34,434 bases of DNA from Nitrospira sp. (GTDB lineage Bacteria > Nitrospirota > Nitrospiria > Nitrospirales > Nitrospiraceae): contig JABFSU010000072.1 of NCBI GenBank assembly GCA_013140455.1, forward strand, positions 1-34,434, read 5' to 3'. A program made the position numbers and the translations under genes. Shown piece by piece: positions 8,426 to 16,327 of the stretch. Below the pieces are notes generated by a model, which saw only the letters and a list, made by a program, of their open reading frames with translations, searched no databases and was not told the DNA's origin. Within the stretch, counting starts at the first letter, position 1, and the number at the start of each line of letters is the position of its first letter.

Positions 8426-8485
8426 TCAATAGAACGACAGACCGGTTATCGCGACCAGCGAAGCCAGAACTCGTACACAATTCAT
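8426..8485 (-). pseudogene. Orphaned start and signal peptide of the HAF-repeat gene
   Basis: An ATG at 8485 is preceded by GAGGTGAGAATC, a strong ribosome binding site. It codes for MNCVRVLASLVAITGLSFY and then TGA at 8426-8428. The codons after the TGA (IEKAAARYDPYLSDPT...) stay in the same frame as the long downstream protein: 8485 to 8359 is exactly 42 codons. This is the expected 5' end of the surface protein, broken by one base change (for example from TGG). Confidence 0.75.
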
Positions 8486-8700
8486 GATTCTCACCTCGTT
8501 GCTGCTCACGCGAGTGCACGAGAGGAGCCAGTCGCGCTGGCCAGGACCAGGAGCAATCCCGCTCTAGCAACTGCAGCGCGACCTAGGCATGTCCTTTGTG
8601 CGAGAGGAACTAGCCTATGATTGATTGGATTTCACGTTGTCCATCCACTAACGGCTCAGAGGTCCGCTACTATAGTAAAGATTTTAAAGAGCAACCACAC

Positions 8701-8718
8701 CCCCCTCCAAAGAGGGGG
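8701..8718. repeat. GC-rich hairpin
   Basis: CCCCCTC at 8701-8707 pairs perfectly with GAGGGGG at 8712-8718 around a CAAA loop. No U-run follows on either strand, so it is not a standard terminator. Confidence 0.6.
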
Positions 8719-8719
8719 C

Positions 8720-8747
8720 AAGGTGTTCATGGAAAGGTATTCATGAA
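8720..8747. repeat. Tandem 14-bp repeat, operator-like
   Basis: AAGGTGTTCATGGA (8720-8733) is followed directly by AAGGTATTCATGAA (8734-8747), with two mismatches. Both copies contain the TTCATG core. It lies about 125 bp before the Sel1 gene and directly after the hairpin at 8701-8718. Use as a regulator site is inference. Confidence 0.5.
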
Positions 8748-8808
8748 ATGATAATTGGAACGGCAGGTGATAACTTTTGAGGGGTATTCGGCTCGTTGGG
8801 GAGGCGTG

Positions 8809-8837
8809 TTGACAGGTTTTGACTGACGCAGTAGCCT
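8809..8837 (+). promoter_or_regulatory. Possible sigma70 promoter of the Sel1-repeat gene
   Basis: A perfect TTGACA at 8809-8814 is followed after 17 bases by TAGCCT (8832-8837), a weak -10 match. The gene start lies 35 bp further on. Confidence 0.3.
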
Positions 8838-8871
8838 GGCTCCTGCTCTGCCCGCCGCCTAGGAGGTCCCA

Positions 8872-10110
8872 ATGCCATCCTTGCGTACAATCTCAAAACA
8901 AAAGCTAAAACCGGGGGTGATCCTTGCGCTGCTGTGCGCCGGTGCCGCACTCGTGATGCCTCATTCGGCGACGGCAGCCGGTTGCGACGCCGTCGTCGGC
9001 AAATGGGCCTGGTTTGTCGGCGGCGAGGTGACCATCAACGCCGACGGGACGTTCATGCAGAAGTCCGGCAACTCGGGCACGTGGGAATGCCTGGATCCAG
9101 CAAAGGGCGCGGTTGGGCTCAAATGGAAGCAGGGCGGATACCTCAACCGACTCGCCCTTGCAGACGGAGGGACGAAGCTGGTCAGCACCGACCCCTCGCA
9201 ATCCTTCGTCAAAGCGACCAGGATCAATCCGGAAACCGTACTCACTGACTTGTTGGCCCCTCTTCAGGCCACAAACAGCGACTCATCGTCGTCTCGCAGG
9301 CCCACGGGACAGCCCGGGGGGACAGTGCCGATTAAACCTTCCACACCTTTTACAAAACCAAAGGCCCCAATTTCATATGAATCTCCCCAAGGCTTTGTCA
9401 ATTCCGATCCGAAGGTCGAGGCGCGATTCAAGCAGGGCTACGATCTGTTCACCAATAAAAACTATGCCGCAGCCTTTCCAATCCTGATGGATGTGGGACA
9501 GGCCGGACATCCCCGGGCCCAAGCGATGTTGGGACGGACCTATCAGGAAGGCTTGGGTCAAGCGAAGGATTACAAGCAGGCCGCGGAGTGGTACGGCAAG
9601 GCGGCGGCGCAGGGCCATCGCGCTGCGCTATTTTCGCTGGGAAATCTGTATTTCGAAGGCGACGGCGTGACGAAGGATCAAGTCAAAGCCATCCAACTGT
9701 ATCGGCAGAGTGCAGACAAAGGCTACGACCAGGCTGAGTTCATCTTGGGACTCTCCTATGAATTCGGTTGGGGTGGACTTCCCAGAGATCGTCGGACGGC
9801 GATTAAGTGGCTGGATCGAGCCGGCCGCCACAAGAACGGCGGAGCCGGTTTTATTGCGACCTGGTTGGAGAAACCCGACACGCCGCATTTCAAGGATGAG
9901 GTTCAATTGGGAAAGTATATCGGCGCCATCATCGACAAAAGGGCTGCTGCGGCTTTCGGCAATGGTAGTGGTGGTGGTGCCAAAGAAGACCCCTGCGGCT
10001 ATGCAGGGCCTGTGGCGGCTGCCTGCAAGCACGGGGATTCAGGAGCAATGGACCGTTACAGGGAGCATCAAGAAACCCAGGAGGATAAGCGGAAATATGG
10101 TGTCCAGTGA
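8872..10110 (+). CDS. Exported Sel1-repeat protein with N-terminal small beta domain
   Basis: The protein has 412 residues. A near-ideal ribosome binding site (AGGAGGT, four bases before the ATG) fixes the start. A long signal peptide (about 1-36, ending SATAA) is followed by a small beta-rich domain (about 37-118, VVGKWAWFVGGEVTINADG) that resembles lipocalin-like or 'new phenotype' style sensor domains. A Ser/Pro-rich linker covers about 119-165. Sel1-type helical repeats (about 180-325) show the usual A..LG..Y..G.G...D..KA..WY.KAA.QG pattern, for example AEWYGKAAAQGHRAALFSLG. The C-terminal tail is glycine-rich and has two Cys (DPCGYAG and AAACKHG). Sel1 repeats bind partner proteins, so a periplasmic scaffold is likely. 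The C-terminal domain of the TPR protein at 11192-14368 has a similar VVG-K/R-W opening. Confidence 0.88.
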   Translation: MPSLRTISKQKLKPGVILALLCAGAALVMPHSATAAGCDAVVGKWAWFVGGEVTINADGTFMQKSGNSGTWECLDPAKGAVGLKWKQGGYLNRLALADGGTKLVSTDPSQSFVKATRINPETVLTDLLAPLQATNSDSSSSRRPTGQPGGTVPIKPSTPFTKPKAPISYESPQGFVNSDPKVEARFKQGYDLFTNKNYAAAFPILMDVGQAGHPRAQAMLGRTYQEGLGQAKDYKQAAEWYGKAAAQGHRAALFSLGNLYFEGDGVTKDQVKAIQLYRQSADKGYDQAEFILGLSYEFGWGGLPRDRRTAIKWLDRAGRHKNGGAGFIATWLEKPDTPHFKDEVQLGKYIGAIIDKRAAAAFGNGSGGGAKEDPCGYAGPVAAACKHGDSGAMDRYREHQETQEDKRKYGVQ

Positions 10111-10191
10111 TCGTCTCCTCTGTGCCATCAACGCAATCGGCGTTGTGCGCAGATGGCCTCCCTCGTGGAGGGGCGCCCTGTTCCACGAAAT

Positions 10192-11214
10192 TTACTGTGC
10201 AGGCGACGGGGGGCCGGCGACGTCATGGTCCCAGAACGGCGGGAGCGGATAGCTGCGGTAGCCGTACCCGAATTCCTCGAATCGCCTGGTGATGCGTTTC
10301 GTATTCTTCGAATCGGACGGTTCGCGAGCCTCCATCAATCGCCGATAAGGAATGCGGGGATCCTGTTTGGGTAAGACCTTCCGATCCGTCGCACAATGCA
10401 TCAGCCACCCAATGAGATAATCGCGCATGAGTTCGCGATCTTCCCACGCACCATAGACGGCTTCATCGAGATCGAGCGCCTGGTCGGCGGCGATTCCTGC
10501 AATATCGAACGGTTGTTGGCCTGACTTTCCTCGTTGTGGTTGCGGCGCCCCACCAGTGTAACGGGCCCAATCTGGACCCCGGTAGTTCGGGACCGATGTG
10601 GCGAAGCAATCATCCACCGTCTTTTCTAACACCGTCGGTTGTGACTTGCCTCGTGGAGCAGCCGGTTTCTCCGGTACCCGTTTAATGCCTTTGCCTCCGC
10701 CATTGTCCGGAGCGGGAGACGGCTGAGGCGTCGGTTGAGTCTGGACGTCGTCGGGGGCTGTTCCGGCGCCGGTGGAGACGAACTGGTCTGATTGAGGACC
10801 GGTCTGACGAATGGCCTGGTTCACGCAGTCCTTGAAGGCGCGCAGCTTCTCTCCCCGGAGACGAATCTGTTCATTCGCCTGCCTGACCAGCTCGGTTTGT
10901 CGCCGGCTGTTCCCCGGGCGTTTCGCTTCTTCATAGAGGGCCAACGCTTTATCTTGAAATGCCTTGGCCTCGTCAAGGATCGAGAGGCAGTGACTGGACT
11001 TCTGCTTCACTTCCGCCGAATGGTTGTCGTACCAGCGGTGCGCGCCGCCGACGGCAAAGCGATCGTACTCGCCGGATGAGCTGAAGACATCCGATCCTTG
11101 CGGTTGCGCAAGACCGGACGACGAAACCAGTACGGCCCCTGCAAGTGCGAGAGAGGCGATCCAACAGGCGGGGAGTCGAGCGCTCACGATGCTACCGCTG
11201 CCGCCTGGTGACAT
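10192..11214 (-). CDS. Exported protein of unknown function
   Basis: I do not recognise this family. ATG at 11214 gives 340 residues with a signal peptide ending near SSSGLAQ, and overlaps the end of the TPR gene by 23 bp. GTG at 11187 gives a tidier signal peptide (SARLPACWIASLALAGAVLV) and starts five bases after the TPR stop. Neither has a strong ribosome binding site. After the signal, about 100 residues are helical and charged (AKAFQDKALALYEEAKR, RQANEQIRLRGEKLRAF). A Pro/Gly-rich linker follows (TQPTPQPSPAPDNGGGKG), then a more conserved-looking C-terminal part with DDCFATSVPNYRGPDW and WLMHCATDRK, containing two Cys. It follows the giant TPR gene in the same direction, so the two probably form an operon and the product may be a partner of that scaffold. 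Confidence 0.75.
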   Translation of the reverse strand: MSPGGSGSIVSARLPACWIASLALAGAVLVSSSGLAQPQGSDVFSSSGEYDRFAVGGAHRWYDNHSAEVKQKSSHCLSILDEAKAFQDKALALYEEAKRPGNSRRQTELVRQANEQIRLRGEKLRAFKDCVNQAIRQTGPQSDQFVSTGAGTAPDDVQTQPTPQPSPAPDNGGGKGIKRVPEKPAAPRGKSQPTVLEKTVDDCFATSVPNYRGPDWARYTGGAPQPQRGKSGQQPFDIAGIAADQALDLDEAVYGAWEDRELMRDYLIGWLMHCATDRKVLPKQDPRIPYRRLMEAREPSDSKNTKRITRRFEEFGYGYRSYPLPPFWDHDVAGPPSPAQ

Positions 11215-14200
11215 ACTTCGTGCTGTCCATTTCAGTGATCTCCATCGCATCCGGACCCGTGAATTCATACCACATCGTGCCGATCTGTCCCGATATCTCG
11301 TCGTAGAGCATCATTTCGCCACGGGATGGTTCCGATCTGCCCCGAACCGGATCGCGTCCTATTTGAACGTCCATTTTGCCTTGTGAGGTCGAGCCGTCAG
11401 TCGACACGAGCGTATAGTCGGCGTCGGATTCGATCGTTAATGTTTTCTTCGGGAGAAACTGATTGTCGGGTTTCATGTCCCATCTGCCGACGACTTCCGG
11501 GACAACCCGCGCCCGGGGCGCCATGTGCCGTACGGCCATCTGAGAACGTTGCTGATCCTGTCGCGTCTGCTGATCGATGTAGGGTCGTTTTTCTTCGCTC
11601 ATGCCGGAGTAAGGATCGCGCGGCTGACGTGAACTCAATCTCCCCATGGCCATGTTCAATTCATTCAGATCTTTGCGCAGGTGATCCGGCAGATTGCGGC
11701 CGGCTTCGTACAACACCTGTTGCGCTCCCTGGAGATCGCCCTTCGTCATCAATTCTTTCGCCAGGTAGAACTGCGCTTCAGATGCCGGCCCGCCGGCGAT
11801 GTGGCTGAAATTGGTATCGCCTCGGGCATTACCGATCTGCGGCATGCCGGCCATTCTCAACGGCCCGTACATGGCTGCGACCCTGAAGTGCTCGATCGAT
11901 TCGTCGTGTCTGCCCATTGCCGAGAGCAGTTTGCCGGTCTGCAGATGTGCGCCAGCCACGAGGGTGGCCGCATTCTTCGGCGCCATGACGACGGCGCCCT
12001 TTTCCGGTTGCTGGTCGGGCCACATGGCGGTGAACATCTGGCGGGACTCGAAGCCGCGCTGCATCCGTTGCTCATAGCCGAGCACGGCGTGATAGTGGGC
12101 CAGTGCGTCAGCCTGTTTCCCGGCCCGCTCCGCGAGCGCCGCCAGATGAAAGCGCGCCTGGATCGCCAAGCCAAAGTCCAGCGCGTCACGGCCCAACGGC
12201 TTGTCGGGCTTCGCGGCCGGTTCGTCCAATTGCAGGCGCGCTTCTTCCAGCGCCAGGGCCGTTCGATAGGCCGCCGCCGCTTCGTCGATCTTGTCGTCTC
12301 CTTCGAGAACCACGCCGAGATAGGCGGGGATGCGAGCGTCTTCCGGATCGACTTGACTCGCTCTCGTGAGATAGCCCTTGGCCCCTTGCCAGGCGGTTTT
12401 CTCCGTGCGATTCCATGCGAGCCGCAACAGCGGCGCGGCGGTCGTCTGGATCAGATTGGCGGCGATCAATCGCTGCTCCTCCGCCTTTTCCTGTTGCCCT
12501 GATTGCGCATAGAACTGCACCAACCGGTCCTGGGCTTCCAACGATATGGGGTCGAGCTTAACGGCCTGCTCAAGGGCTGCCTGCGCTTCAGCAGTCTTGC
12601 CTTCCCACAAGGCGAGGTCGGCGAGAATCAGGAAGCCATCCACCGTGCCTTTGATGACCGTCGCGGCTTTTTCTAACGCGGCCCTGGCCCGGTGCCGCAG
12701 TTCGGCCGCGAGTGCCTCCAACTGCGCGGCTCGTTGCAAGTCGGCTTGCGAGGGCGGGTAGCAGGTCGTCGCCGTCACCCGATAGACGCCGTCGCTTCGC
12801 GTTTCATCGTGCGATGAACTTGAACATCGCTCCTGGCGCAGGCCTGCCGCCTCCGCAGACATCTGGTTCGCGCGCATCGCGCGAAACTTCGCATAGAGGC
12901 GCAGGGCATCGGGATTATTGCCGGCGAGTTCCAGCGCCTGATCCGCCAATTTGTCGGCCTGGTTGTATTGCTTCAGTCCAGTCAACGCCACGGCCTTCTG
13001 CATGATGGCGCCGACGTGCTTGGCATTGAGTGTCAGGGCGCGATCCGCCAGTTCGATCGCCCGTTTCAGTTCCTTCTCACGCGATTCCTGGAACCGGTAC
13101 AATTGGAGTTCCCTGCGCGGCTCGACTTTTTCTCCGCGATTCTCGGCTTCTTCAACGATGTAGGTCGCCAGATCGACCAGCTTGTCCGGATTCTTGGGAT
13201 TGTCCCGGACCGCATCTTCAAGGACCCGCAGGCGGTCCTGATAGATTTCGTCGTAGCGAAGCCGCTGCGCTCCCGCCACCCGGTGCAGTTTTGAAGCGAT
13301 GCCGGTCAATTGCTCCATCGGCTTTCCGGCTTGCGCCGCCTCCCGCAACTCGGTCAGCAGTTTCTGGGCCGAGCCCGTCGCCGTGTGCTTGCCGAGCTCA
13401 TCCTCAATAGCCGAGCGGGCTGACCGTGTCGCGAACCAGCCAGCTTTCTTATAGACCGCCAGGTCCGCGCTCATGCGTGGTTCGTCGCCCAGCCGCGCTG
13501 CGGCTGTCGCTCGTCCCAGGTAGGCATCAGAGAAGTCGGTCTTGAGGGTCGTGGCGATGGTAAAGGCTTTGCGGGCGCTGGCCGGTCGTCCCGCGTCGAG
13601 CCAGGTCTTTCCTGCCTGGTATTGCGCATCAGGATCGCCCGGATTCGCGGCAAGTGCGCGTTCCACGTGGGCCAGGGTTCCGCCGCCGGAGACCTTGCCG
13701 CCGGAGGTCTGTTTGGCCCGTGAGACGTTCAGTGCGGTCAACTCCGGACGCCGGTAATTCCGCTCGGCAAACATCTGCCCGGCTTTCAGCATCGCCTGTC
13801 GCATCTGAGGGCTTTTCGTGCCGTTGGGATTGCCCGAGCCGCCGGAATCAGCCGGGAGACGATGCTTCTGATATTCCATCGCAAGTTGATAGACGATGAA
13901 GGAACCGTATTCGGAGGAATAGTCGTGTCCTCCCTGGGCGACATGCCCCGGAATGCTCACGACCGCCGGACGGTCCGACTGAAGGCCTCTCGGCCCGCCT
14001 CCCAGCGCATGGTCGGGGACAAGGATGATCCCGCTCATGGCTTCGGTCGCCCACACCCACAACTGTGCTTCGCGGCTCCGCGATCCTAGTCGTTGCGCCC
14101 GTTCGAGGTCCTTCTGTGCGCGCGGAAAATCTTCCGCGAGCGTCTTTGCCACTCCGCGGGCCAGCACGATGTCCGGGTCGTCACCCGATTGATCCAGTGC

Positions 14201-14368
14201 GCGAGAAAAGGCTGAGGCGGCATCCGGCCAGCGGCCCTCATTCAGGGCATCCAACCCTTCCATATAAGGGAGTGCGGCTTTCGGCGAGAGTGCGAGCGAA
14301 AGAGCGGGCCAGAGGAGGCATGCAGTCGCCAAAAAACTTGCGAGTGGGGCGCGTCTATACGAGGCCAT
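11192..14368 (-). CDS. Giant exported TPR protein with C-terminal small beta domain
   Basis: The protein has 1058 residues. AAGGAGGT, five bases before the ATG, fixes the start. A signal peptide covers about 1-26 (ending LALS). TPR units begin at once (LDALNEGRWPDAASAFSRAL) and recur through most of the chain: near 235-300 (NPGDPDAQYQAGKTWLDAG), 435-500, 600-680 (GKTAEAQAALEQAVKLDP) and 720-860. The last 100 residues form a separate beta-rich domain opening VVGRWDMKPDNQFLPKKTLT. This recalls the N-terminal domain of the Sel1 protein across the intergenic region. TPR arrays of this size act as docking platforms, for example in envelope assembly or polysaccharide export. No enzyme motif is visible. 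It is the first gene of a probable two-gene minus-strand operon. Confidence 0.88.
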   Translation of the reverse strand: MASYRRAPLASFLATACLLWPALSLALSPKAALPYMEGLDALNEGRWPDAASAFSRALDQSGDDPDIVLARGVAKTLAEDFPRAQKDLERAQRLGSRSREAQLWVWATEAMSGIILVPDHALGGGPRGLQSDRPAVVSIPGHVAQGGHDYSSEYGSFIVYQLAMEYQKHRLPADSGGSGNPNGTKSPQMRQAMLKAGQMFAERNYRRPELTALNVSRAKQTSGGKVSGGGTLAHVERALAANPGDPDAQYQAGKTWLDAGRPASARKAFTIATTLKTDFSDAYLGRATAAARLGDEPRMSADLAVYKKAGWFATRSARSAIEDELGKHTATGSAQKLLTELREAAQAGKPMEQLTGIASKLHRVAGAQRLRYDEIYQDRLRVLEDAVRDNPKNPDKLVDLATYIVEEAENRGEKVEPRRELQLYRFQESREKELKRAIELADRALTLNAKHVGAIMQKAVALTGLKQYNQADKLADQALELAGNNPDALRLYAKFRAMRANQMSAEAAGLRQERCSSSSHDETRSDGVYRVTATTCYPPSQADLQRAAQLEALAAELRHRARAALEKAATVIKGTVDGFLILADLALWEGKTAEAQAALEQAVKLDPISLEAQDRLVQFYAQSGQQEKAEEQRLIAANLIQTTAAPLLRLAWNRTEKTAWQGAKGYLTRASQVDPEDARIPAYLGVVLEGDDKIDEAAAAYRTALALEEARLQLDEPAAKPDKPLGRDALDFGLAIQARFHLAALAERAGKQADALAHYHAVLGYEQRMQRGFESRQMFTAMWPDQQPEKGAVVMAPKNAATLVAGAHLQTGKLLSAMGRHDESIEHFRVAAMYGPLRMAGMPQIGNARGDTNFSHIAGGPASEAQFYLAKELMTKGDLQGAQQVLYEAGRNLPDHLRKDLNELNMAMGRLSSRQPRDPYSGMSEEKRPYIDQQTRQDQQRSQMAVRHMAPRARVVPEVVGRWDMKPDNQFLPKKTLTIESDADYTLVSTDGSTSQGKMDVQIGRDPVRGRSEPSRGEMMLYDEISGQIGTMWYEFTGPDAMEITEMDSTKYVTRRQR

Positions 14369-14512
14369 AAGAACCTCCTTATTACCCAGGGTGGGCGATC
14401 CGATGGTTCACCGCTCGCAAGATGCAAAGCTTACAAGTTGTGTTCGTTCGCAATCAAGAGCGGTCAATGGACCGGGCTTGTGTGAATGCAATTTCGTTTG
14501 TATGATCTCCAT

Positions 14513-14932
14513 ATGAATCTTCGTTTCTGCATCGCATCGTTGTTGTTCACGTTGCTGGCGGTTCCTGTTGGAGCCCATGCAACGGAGGACCTCCCAGTAG
14601 CCGACTCTCCCGCCTTGCAGTCGCTGAATGAGCAGTTTTCCCGGGGAGGCGTTGAGTCTGAGGTTCCGCTCTACGCGCCGGCCTCGCTGCCGTCGTACTC
14701 TTCATCATCGTCGATCTTTCGGGATATTCCGTCGATCAGCGGTCGCTACTCAGTGGGCGGACGAACCATCATGCCGTATATCGGGGCGGGATTCGGCGGC
14801 GGGTATACGTCGGAGTTGAATCGTTCGTTGACCGGTCCTCCTCCCGTGCAATCTGACATCGGGCTACGCAGTCAGTTCGGGCAGGGATTTTCGCCGAATG
14901 AGTTTCAGATGGGCTTCCGCATTCCCTTCTAA
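14513..14932 (+). CDS. Small exported protein ending like a beta-barrel strand
   Basis: The protein has 139 residues from the ATG at 14513. A longer in-frame start at 14486 exists, but the later one gives a clean signal peptide (MNLRFCIASLLFTLLAVPVG, cleavage near AHA|TE). Neither has a strong ribosome binding site. The mature protein is Ser/Pro-rich at first (YAPASLPSYSSSSSIF). It then has Gly- and aromatic-rich strands (MPYIGAGFGGGY) and ends MGFRIPF, with a terminal Phe as in outer-membrane strands. It is too short for a full barrel alone. I do not recognise the family. It is transcribed away from the giant TPR gene. Confidence 0.6.
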   Translation: MNLRFCIASLLFTLLAVPVGAHATEDLPVADSPALQSLNEQFSRGGVESEVPLYAPASLPSYSSSSSIFRDIPSISGRYSVGGRTIMPYIGAGFGGGYTSELNRSLTGPPPVQSDIGLRSQFGQGFSPNEFQMGFRIPF

Positions 14933-15092
14933 CAGATTCACGCACCGCCCTCACGGAGTTGAGCCTCGGTTCCATCCCCTCTGTTGAGCTTCAACGGGTC
15001 GATAGGCTATCGTCCTCAAAACCTCCGGGCGGTTTCTTACGGCTAAAACGGAGCTTGATAGTCTTTCGGATCAGGCGTGAGGAGAAGCGACG

Positions 15093-15452
15093 ATGACATC
15101 AGGATGGCGGATCGGGATCTCAACTGTGGTCTGTGTAAGCGGGCTGCTCTATGGGGGGATCGCTCAGGGACAGCCGGAAGCTATAACCCTGCGCGGCGAT
15201 GTGGCACGCGGTAAGACGCTGTTCGTGAGGAATTGCGCCGGTTGTCACGGGCCCGAGGGCGGAGGGGACGGGTATCGGCTTTTAGGCCAGGATCCGGCGA
15301 ATCTCACCGCGCCGTCGACCAGGAAGAAATCGGATGCCGAGTTGCTCAAGACAATTCATAACGGTAAACCGAACATGCCGGCCTGGAAGGGAAATCTTTC
15401 GGAGAGTCAGAGTCGGGACGTACTGGCTTATGTGCGGGCGTTGGCCAAATAG
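15093..15452 (+). CDS. Small periplasmic cytochrome c (class I, mono-haem)
   Basis: The protein has 119 residues. A GAGGAGAAG ribosome binding site precedes the ATG. Residues 1-26 are a signal peptide ending near AQG. The haem motif CAGCH is at 48-52 (FVRNCAGCHGPEGGGDGYR), and the distal Met ligand is Met95 in NGKPNMPAW. The final helix ENxxDVLAYVRAL is typical of class I cytochromes, where it packs against the N-terminal helix. It probably shuttles electrons in the periplasm between membrane complexes. No oxidase or dehydrogenase gene is adjacent, so its partner cannot be named. The converging SDR gene ends 36 bp away. Confidence 0.93.
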   Translation: MTSGWRIGISTVVCVSGLLYGGIAQGQPEAITLRGDVARGKTLFVRNCAGCHGPEGGGDGYRLLGQDPANLTAPSTRKKSDAELLKTIHNGKPNMPAWKGNLSESQSRDVLAYVRALAK

Positions 15453-15488
15453 CGGTTCGGCGATCACAGTCGATTTGTCCGTGCGAAT

Positions 15489-16097
15489 TCATGTGACCGC
15501 GAAGGCGCGGGGATCGAGCGCCTGTCCCGTGGCGGTGCCTTCGACGCCGGCGAGATAGGCTTGGGCGACGGTGGCGGCGGGCAGGCCGATCGATGGGTCC
15601 ATCTTCCTCGCGATCAAGGTCTCGGTCACCCAGGGCGGGCTGACGACATTGATGCGTATCCCGCGCGGAAGTTCCAGGGCGGCGGCGCGGGCGAAGCCTT
15701 CGAGCCCCGCATTGACCATGCTGATCGATGCACTGCCCTTCATGGGTTCCCGGCTCAGGACGCCGCTGGTGAGGGTGAAGGAGCCGTTGTCGCGCATCTG
15801 CTTCCGGCCGAAGCGCACGAGGTTGACCTGCCCCATGAGTTTGTTGGTCAGCCCGAGTTGAAAATCCGCATCCTTCAGATCGTCCAGGATTCCGAACGCG
15901 GCCCGGCCTGCGGCACACACGAGCGCATCGAATCTTCCAACAGTTTGAAACAACTGAGCGATGGACTCTATCGATGCGAGGTCCACGCGAATCGCGCCAT
16001 TCTTATTCCCCACGGCCACGACCTCATGACGTGTGGACAATGCTGCGACGACTGCGGACCCGATCGTTCCCGTTGCCCCGACGACGATGATGCGCAT
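15489..16097 (-). CDS. Atypical short-chain dehydrogenase (PRK07578-like)
   Basis: The protein has 202 residues. The start at 16097 is chosen because AGGAGGAAAACGC precedes it directly and the NAD(P) motif GATGTIG then lies at residues 8-14, as usual. Other fold features are VCAAGRA (the NAG equivalent), SFTLTSG with the conserved Ser, and ELPRGIRINVVSPPWV. The normal YxxxK active site is missing: the matching stretch reads SASISMVNAGLEGF, with Ile for Tyr and Asn for Lys. From memory the same is true of the PRK07578-type relatives, so this is a family property and not damage. It may bind a nucleotide without classical SDR catalysis. It converges on the cytochrome c gene. Confidence 0.85.
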   Translation of the reverse strand: MRIIVVGATGTIGSAVVAALSTRHEVVAVGNKNGAIRVDLASIESIAQLFQTVGRFDALVCAAGRAAFGILDDLKDADFQLGLTNKLMGQVNLVRFGRKQMRDNGSFTLTSGVLSREPMKGSASISMVNAGLEGFARAAALELPRGIRINVVSPPWVTETLIARKMDPSIGLPAATVAQAYLAGVEGTATGQALDPRAFAVT

Positions 16098-16327
16098 GCG
16101 TTTTCCTCCTGGATATGAATCTCTGTGGCTGTCTTCGTGATGACCCCCTGACGAGATTAGGCGGCCGCCCTGTCCGGACGCAAGAGGGGACGCCGTCGAA
16201 AGTTCGGACTCGCAAAACATCATCCGGCATTACATCATCCGTTCGGGAGGAGCAGGCCCAATGGACTCCAGGTTGCCCGACCATTTATTCTGGGGGAAGT
16301 TGGTCCAGTCGCTGATGTGCGAGGGCC

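Larger units (their letters stand above)
8486..8871. other. Divergent intergenic region with hairpin and tandem repeat
   Basis: These 386 bases separate the minus-strand HAF gene from the plus-strand Sel1 gene and must hold both promoters. The visible structures are a 7-bp-stem hairpin, a tandem 14-bp repeat and a TTGACA box, listed separately. I see no gene here. Confidence 0.6.

Noticed and set aside
10157-10171. CCTCC-CTCGT-GGAGG hairpin as terminator between converging genes
   Set aside because: The stem has only five pairs and no T-run on either strand.
15489-16097. Damaged SDR pseudogene because of the missing YxxxK
   Set aside because: The frame is intact, the start site is strong and, from memory, the family normally lacks this motif.
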